Source of the DNA: Candidatus Omnitrophota bacterium
GTDB lineage: Bacteria > Omnitrophota > Gorgyraeia > Aquiviventales > Aquiviventaceae
NCBI GenBank assembly: GCA_016206685.1
Contig: JACQRB010000058.1
Span: forward strand, 1 to 6,404
Reading direction: 5' to 3'
DNA length: 6,404 nt
In this document: in pieces, positions 4,545-6,404 of the stretch
How the letters are laid out: each line of letters begins with the position of its first letter
Position numbering within the stretch: the stretch's first letter is position 1
Notes under the pieces: generated by a model
Databases searched by the model: none
What the model saw: the letters and a program-made list of their open reading frames with translations, nothing else
What the model was told of the DNA's origin: nothing
Position numbers and translations under genes: made by a program

Positions 4545-6404
4545 CTACGCGTAGCGCTTGCGCTCGATCTTGGCCAGCAGGCTGTAGGCGCACGGCACGA
4601 CAAAGAGGGTCAGCAGCGTTGACAGCATCACCCCGCCGATGACGGACACCGCCATGGGGATGCGCGCCTCGGCGCCCGGCCCCATCGCCAGCGCCGGCGG
4701 GATCGCCGCCGCCACCGTCGAGATCGAGGTCATCAGGATGGGGCGCAGCCGGATCGGGCAGGCGCGCAGCAGCGCCTCGGTGGTCTTCACCCCTTGCTCG
4801 CGCAGCTGGTTGGTGAAGTCCACCAGCAAAATCGAATTTTTCTTCACGATGCCCATCAACAGCACCAGCCCGATCAGGCTGTAGATATTCAGGGACTGCC
4901 CGGCCAGCCACAGCGCCATCATCGCGCCGGAGATGCTGAAGGGCAGCGCCAGCAGCACCGTGGTCGGGTGCAGGTAACTGTTGTATTGCGACGCCAGCAC
5001 CATGTAGGCCACCAGGACCCCCAGCGCCAGCGCGAAGATCAGGCTCTGGAAGGACTCGCGGAAGGTCTCGGTGCTGCCGCCGAAGACCGCGCGATAGCCT
5101 TCCGGCAGCGCTTCTTTGGCCATGCGCTCCGCTTCCCGCAGGGCGGCGGCCTGTGATTGGCCGGGCGCGACGTTGGCAAAGAGGCTGATCGCGCGCTCCC
5201 GGTTCTTGCGCGTCACGCTCAGCAGCGACGGCGTCTCGGTGATGCTGACCACGTCCTTGAGCTGCACCAGCTCCCCGTGATTGTTCCAGACCCAGAGCTG
5301 CTCGATGTCCTGGGCCTGCGTGCGCTGCGTCGGGATCAAACGTACCCGCACATCATAACGACGACCCCCGCGGGTATACTTGCCCACGCGCTCGCCTCCG
5401 ATCAGGGCGTTGATGGTGCGCCCGATGGTCTCGATGCTCACGCCACGCGCGGCCGCCTGGTCGCGGTCCGGCTTGACGCGCACTTCCGGGATGCCTTGCT
5501 GATAATCGGAATCCACATCGACCATGAGCGCGCTTTGCGCCATGCGGCGCTCCAGGTCTTGGGCGACTTCCCCGAGCTTGTCCCAGCTGGGCCCGCGCAC
5601 CGAGAGCTCGACCGGAAACCCGCGCTGCGCGGAAAAGCCGCTGAGCGAGAGGTCCTGCACGCGGGCTTTGATGTCCGGGATTTTGTTCAGCTCTGCGCGG
5701 AACAGCGCCATCAGCTCCTGTTGTGACAGCCGATGGGCCGCCGGCGGCACCACGGGGCGCTCGCGCGGCGGCTTAAACGTCAGGAAGAGCACGCCGGTGT
5801 TGACCTCGCCGCCGCCGAAGCCGCCGATCGCGCCGAAGTAACGCACGACTTCCGGGCGGCTCATCGCAAACGCTTCCGCCTGCTTGAAGCGCTCGTCCGT
5901 CAGCTCAAGCGCGGAGCCTTCCGGGGCTTGCAGGCGCACGATGAACATGCTCTGGTCCTGCGGGGGCACGAACTCCTTGCGTAAGAGCGGCACGAAGGCC
6001 ATCGACCCGGCAAAGATCACCAGCGAGGCGAGCATCACCAGGCCGCGGTGAGCGAGCGCCCAGTGCAAGCTCGTGCCGTAGCGCTGGGCCATCCAGTCAA
6101 ACCCGCCCTCAATCGCTTTCCCCACGGGCGAGCGGCGTTCCTCCACGCGCAGGAACTGCGCGCAGCGCATGGGTGCCAGCGTCAGGGCTTCCAGCAGCGA
6201 CAGGGCCACCGCCACGGAAATCGTCACGCCGAACTCGAAGAAGAACTTGCCGATGATGCCGGACATGAACGCCACCGGCAGGAAGATCGCGATAATGGCC
6301 ATGGTGGCGGCCAGCGCCGCAGAGGTGATTTGCCGCGCGCCCAGGCGGGCGGCCTCGACCCGCTCGACCCCTTTCTCCCGGTACCGCACGATGTTCTCCA
6401 GCAC
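4545..6404 (-). CDS. RND-family multidrug efflux transporter, inner-membrane permease (AcrB/HAE1-like; partial, N-terminus beyond right edge)
   Basis: Proton-driven inner-membrane pump subunit that works with a periplasmic adaptor and an outer-membrane channel. The window holds the last 619 residues of an expected ~1,030. The visible part begins with LENIVRYREKG, which in AcrB follows the TM4 Asp pair (407/408), so those residues would lie only a few codons past the right edge. The GTG at the edge is an internal Val codon, not a start. Visible parts in order: TM5-TM6 (about 28-82), TM7 (118-140), a large periplasmic porter/docking region (about 141-450), and TM8-TM12 (about 452-610). Lys522 in GIVKKNSILLVDF matches AcrB Lys940 of the proton relay. 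RLRPILMTS (552-560) is the usual family block before TM11. The protein ends in LLAKIERKRYA with a TAG stop. The adaptor gene is not visible and may lie upstream (to the right). The substrate cannot be inferred. Confidence 0.96.
   Translation of the reverse strand: MLENIVRYREKGVERVEAARLGARQITSAALAATMAIIAIFLPVAFMSGIIGKFFFEFGVTISVAVALSLLEALTLAPMRCAQFLRVEERRSPVGKAIEGGFDWMAQRYGTSLHWALAHRGLVMLASLVIFAGSMAFVPLLRKEFVPPQDQSMFIVRLQAPEGSALELTDERFKQAEAFAMSRPEVVRYFGAIGGFGGGEVNTGVLFLTFKPPRERPVVPPAAHRLSQQELMALFRAELNKIPDIKARVQDLSLSGFSAQRGFPVELSVRGPSWDKLGEVAQDLERRMAQSALMVDVDSDYQQGIPEVRVKPDRDQAAARGVSIETIGRTINALIGGERVGKYTRGGRRYDVRVRLIPTQRTQAQDIEQLWVWNNHGELVQLKDVVSITETPSLLSVTRKNRERAISLFANVAPGQSQAAALREAERMAKEALPEGYRAVFGGSTETFRESFQSLIFALALGVLVAYMVLASQYNSYLHPTTVLLALPFSISGAMMALWLAGQSLNIYSLIGLVLLMGIVKKNSILLVDFTNQLREQGVKTTEALLRACPIRLRPILMTSISTVAAAIPPALAMGPGAEARIPMAVSVIGGVMLSTLLTLFVVPCAYSLLAKIERKRYA

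Noticed and set aside
6402..6404. GTG at the right edge as the start codon of the RND gene
   Set aside because: The protein aligns with the middle of AcrB-type pumps just after TM4, so this is an internal Val codon of a gene cut by the window.

Overview
The window is one high-GC, densely packed bacterial chromosomal segment. It has four complete protein genes and one partial gene at each edge, and I see no RNA genes, mobile elements or CRISPR arrays. An RND efflux pump and two exported proteins with Sec-type signal peptides point to a Gram-negative (diderm) host. One of these resembles the TIGR04073 'exosortase system-associated' family. That family and the overall style of the genes would fit Nitrospirota or a similar high-GC environmental lineage, but this placement is an inference with low confidence.

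Layout from left to right. Positions 1-632 (minus) hold most of an OmpR/PhoB-type response regulator whose C-terminus runs off the left edge. Directly upstream of it, overlapping by one base (TGATG), is nadE, the glutamine-dependent NAD+ synthetase (632-2314, minus). A 131-bp divergent intergenic region (2315-2445) holds an extended -10 promoter for nadE, a candidate promoter for the plus-strand gene, and a short inverted repeat. The plus-strand gene (2446-2853) encodes a small exported TIGR04073-like protein. It ends at a bidirectional hairpin terminator (2878-2910), which also closes a minus-strand operon coming from the right. That operon is a membrane-anchored transglutaminase-like protein (3441-4460) followed three bases later by a small exported His-rich protein of unknown function (2949-3437). 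A good sigma70-type promoter lies at 4490-4519, in the 84-bp gap after the RND gene. Positions 4545-6404 (minus) hold the C-terminal ~60% of an AcrB/HAE1-type RND inner-membrane transporter whose N-terminus is beyond the right edge.

How the genes may work together. The nadE/regulator pair looks translationally coupled, although the regulator's receiver domain lacks most of the residues needed for normal phosphorylation. The transglutaminase/His-rich pair looks like a two-gene cell-envelope unit. The His-rich protein and the convergent TIGR04073-like protein begin, after their signal peptides, with almost the same EHGGK-x-x-AG motif. This suggests a shared metal-binding or envelope context, or a common origin for this segment. 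The RND pump may be transcribed separately from the rest.
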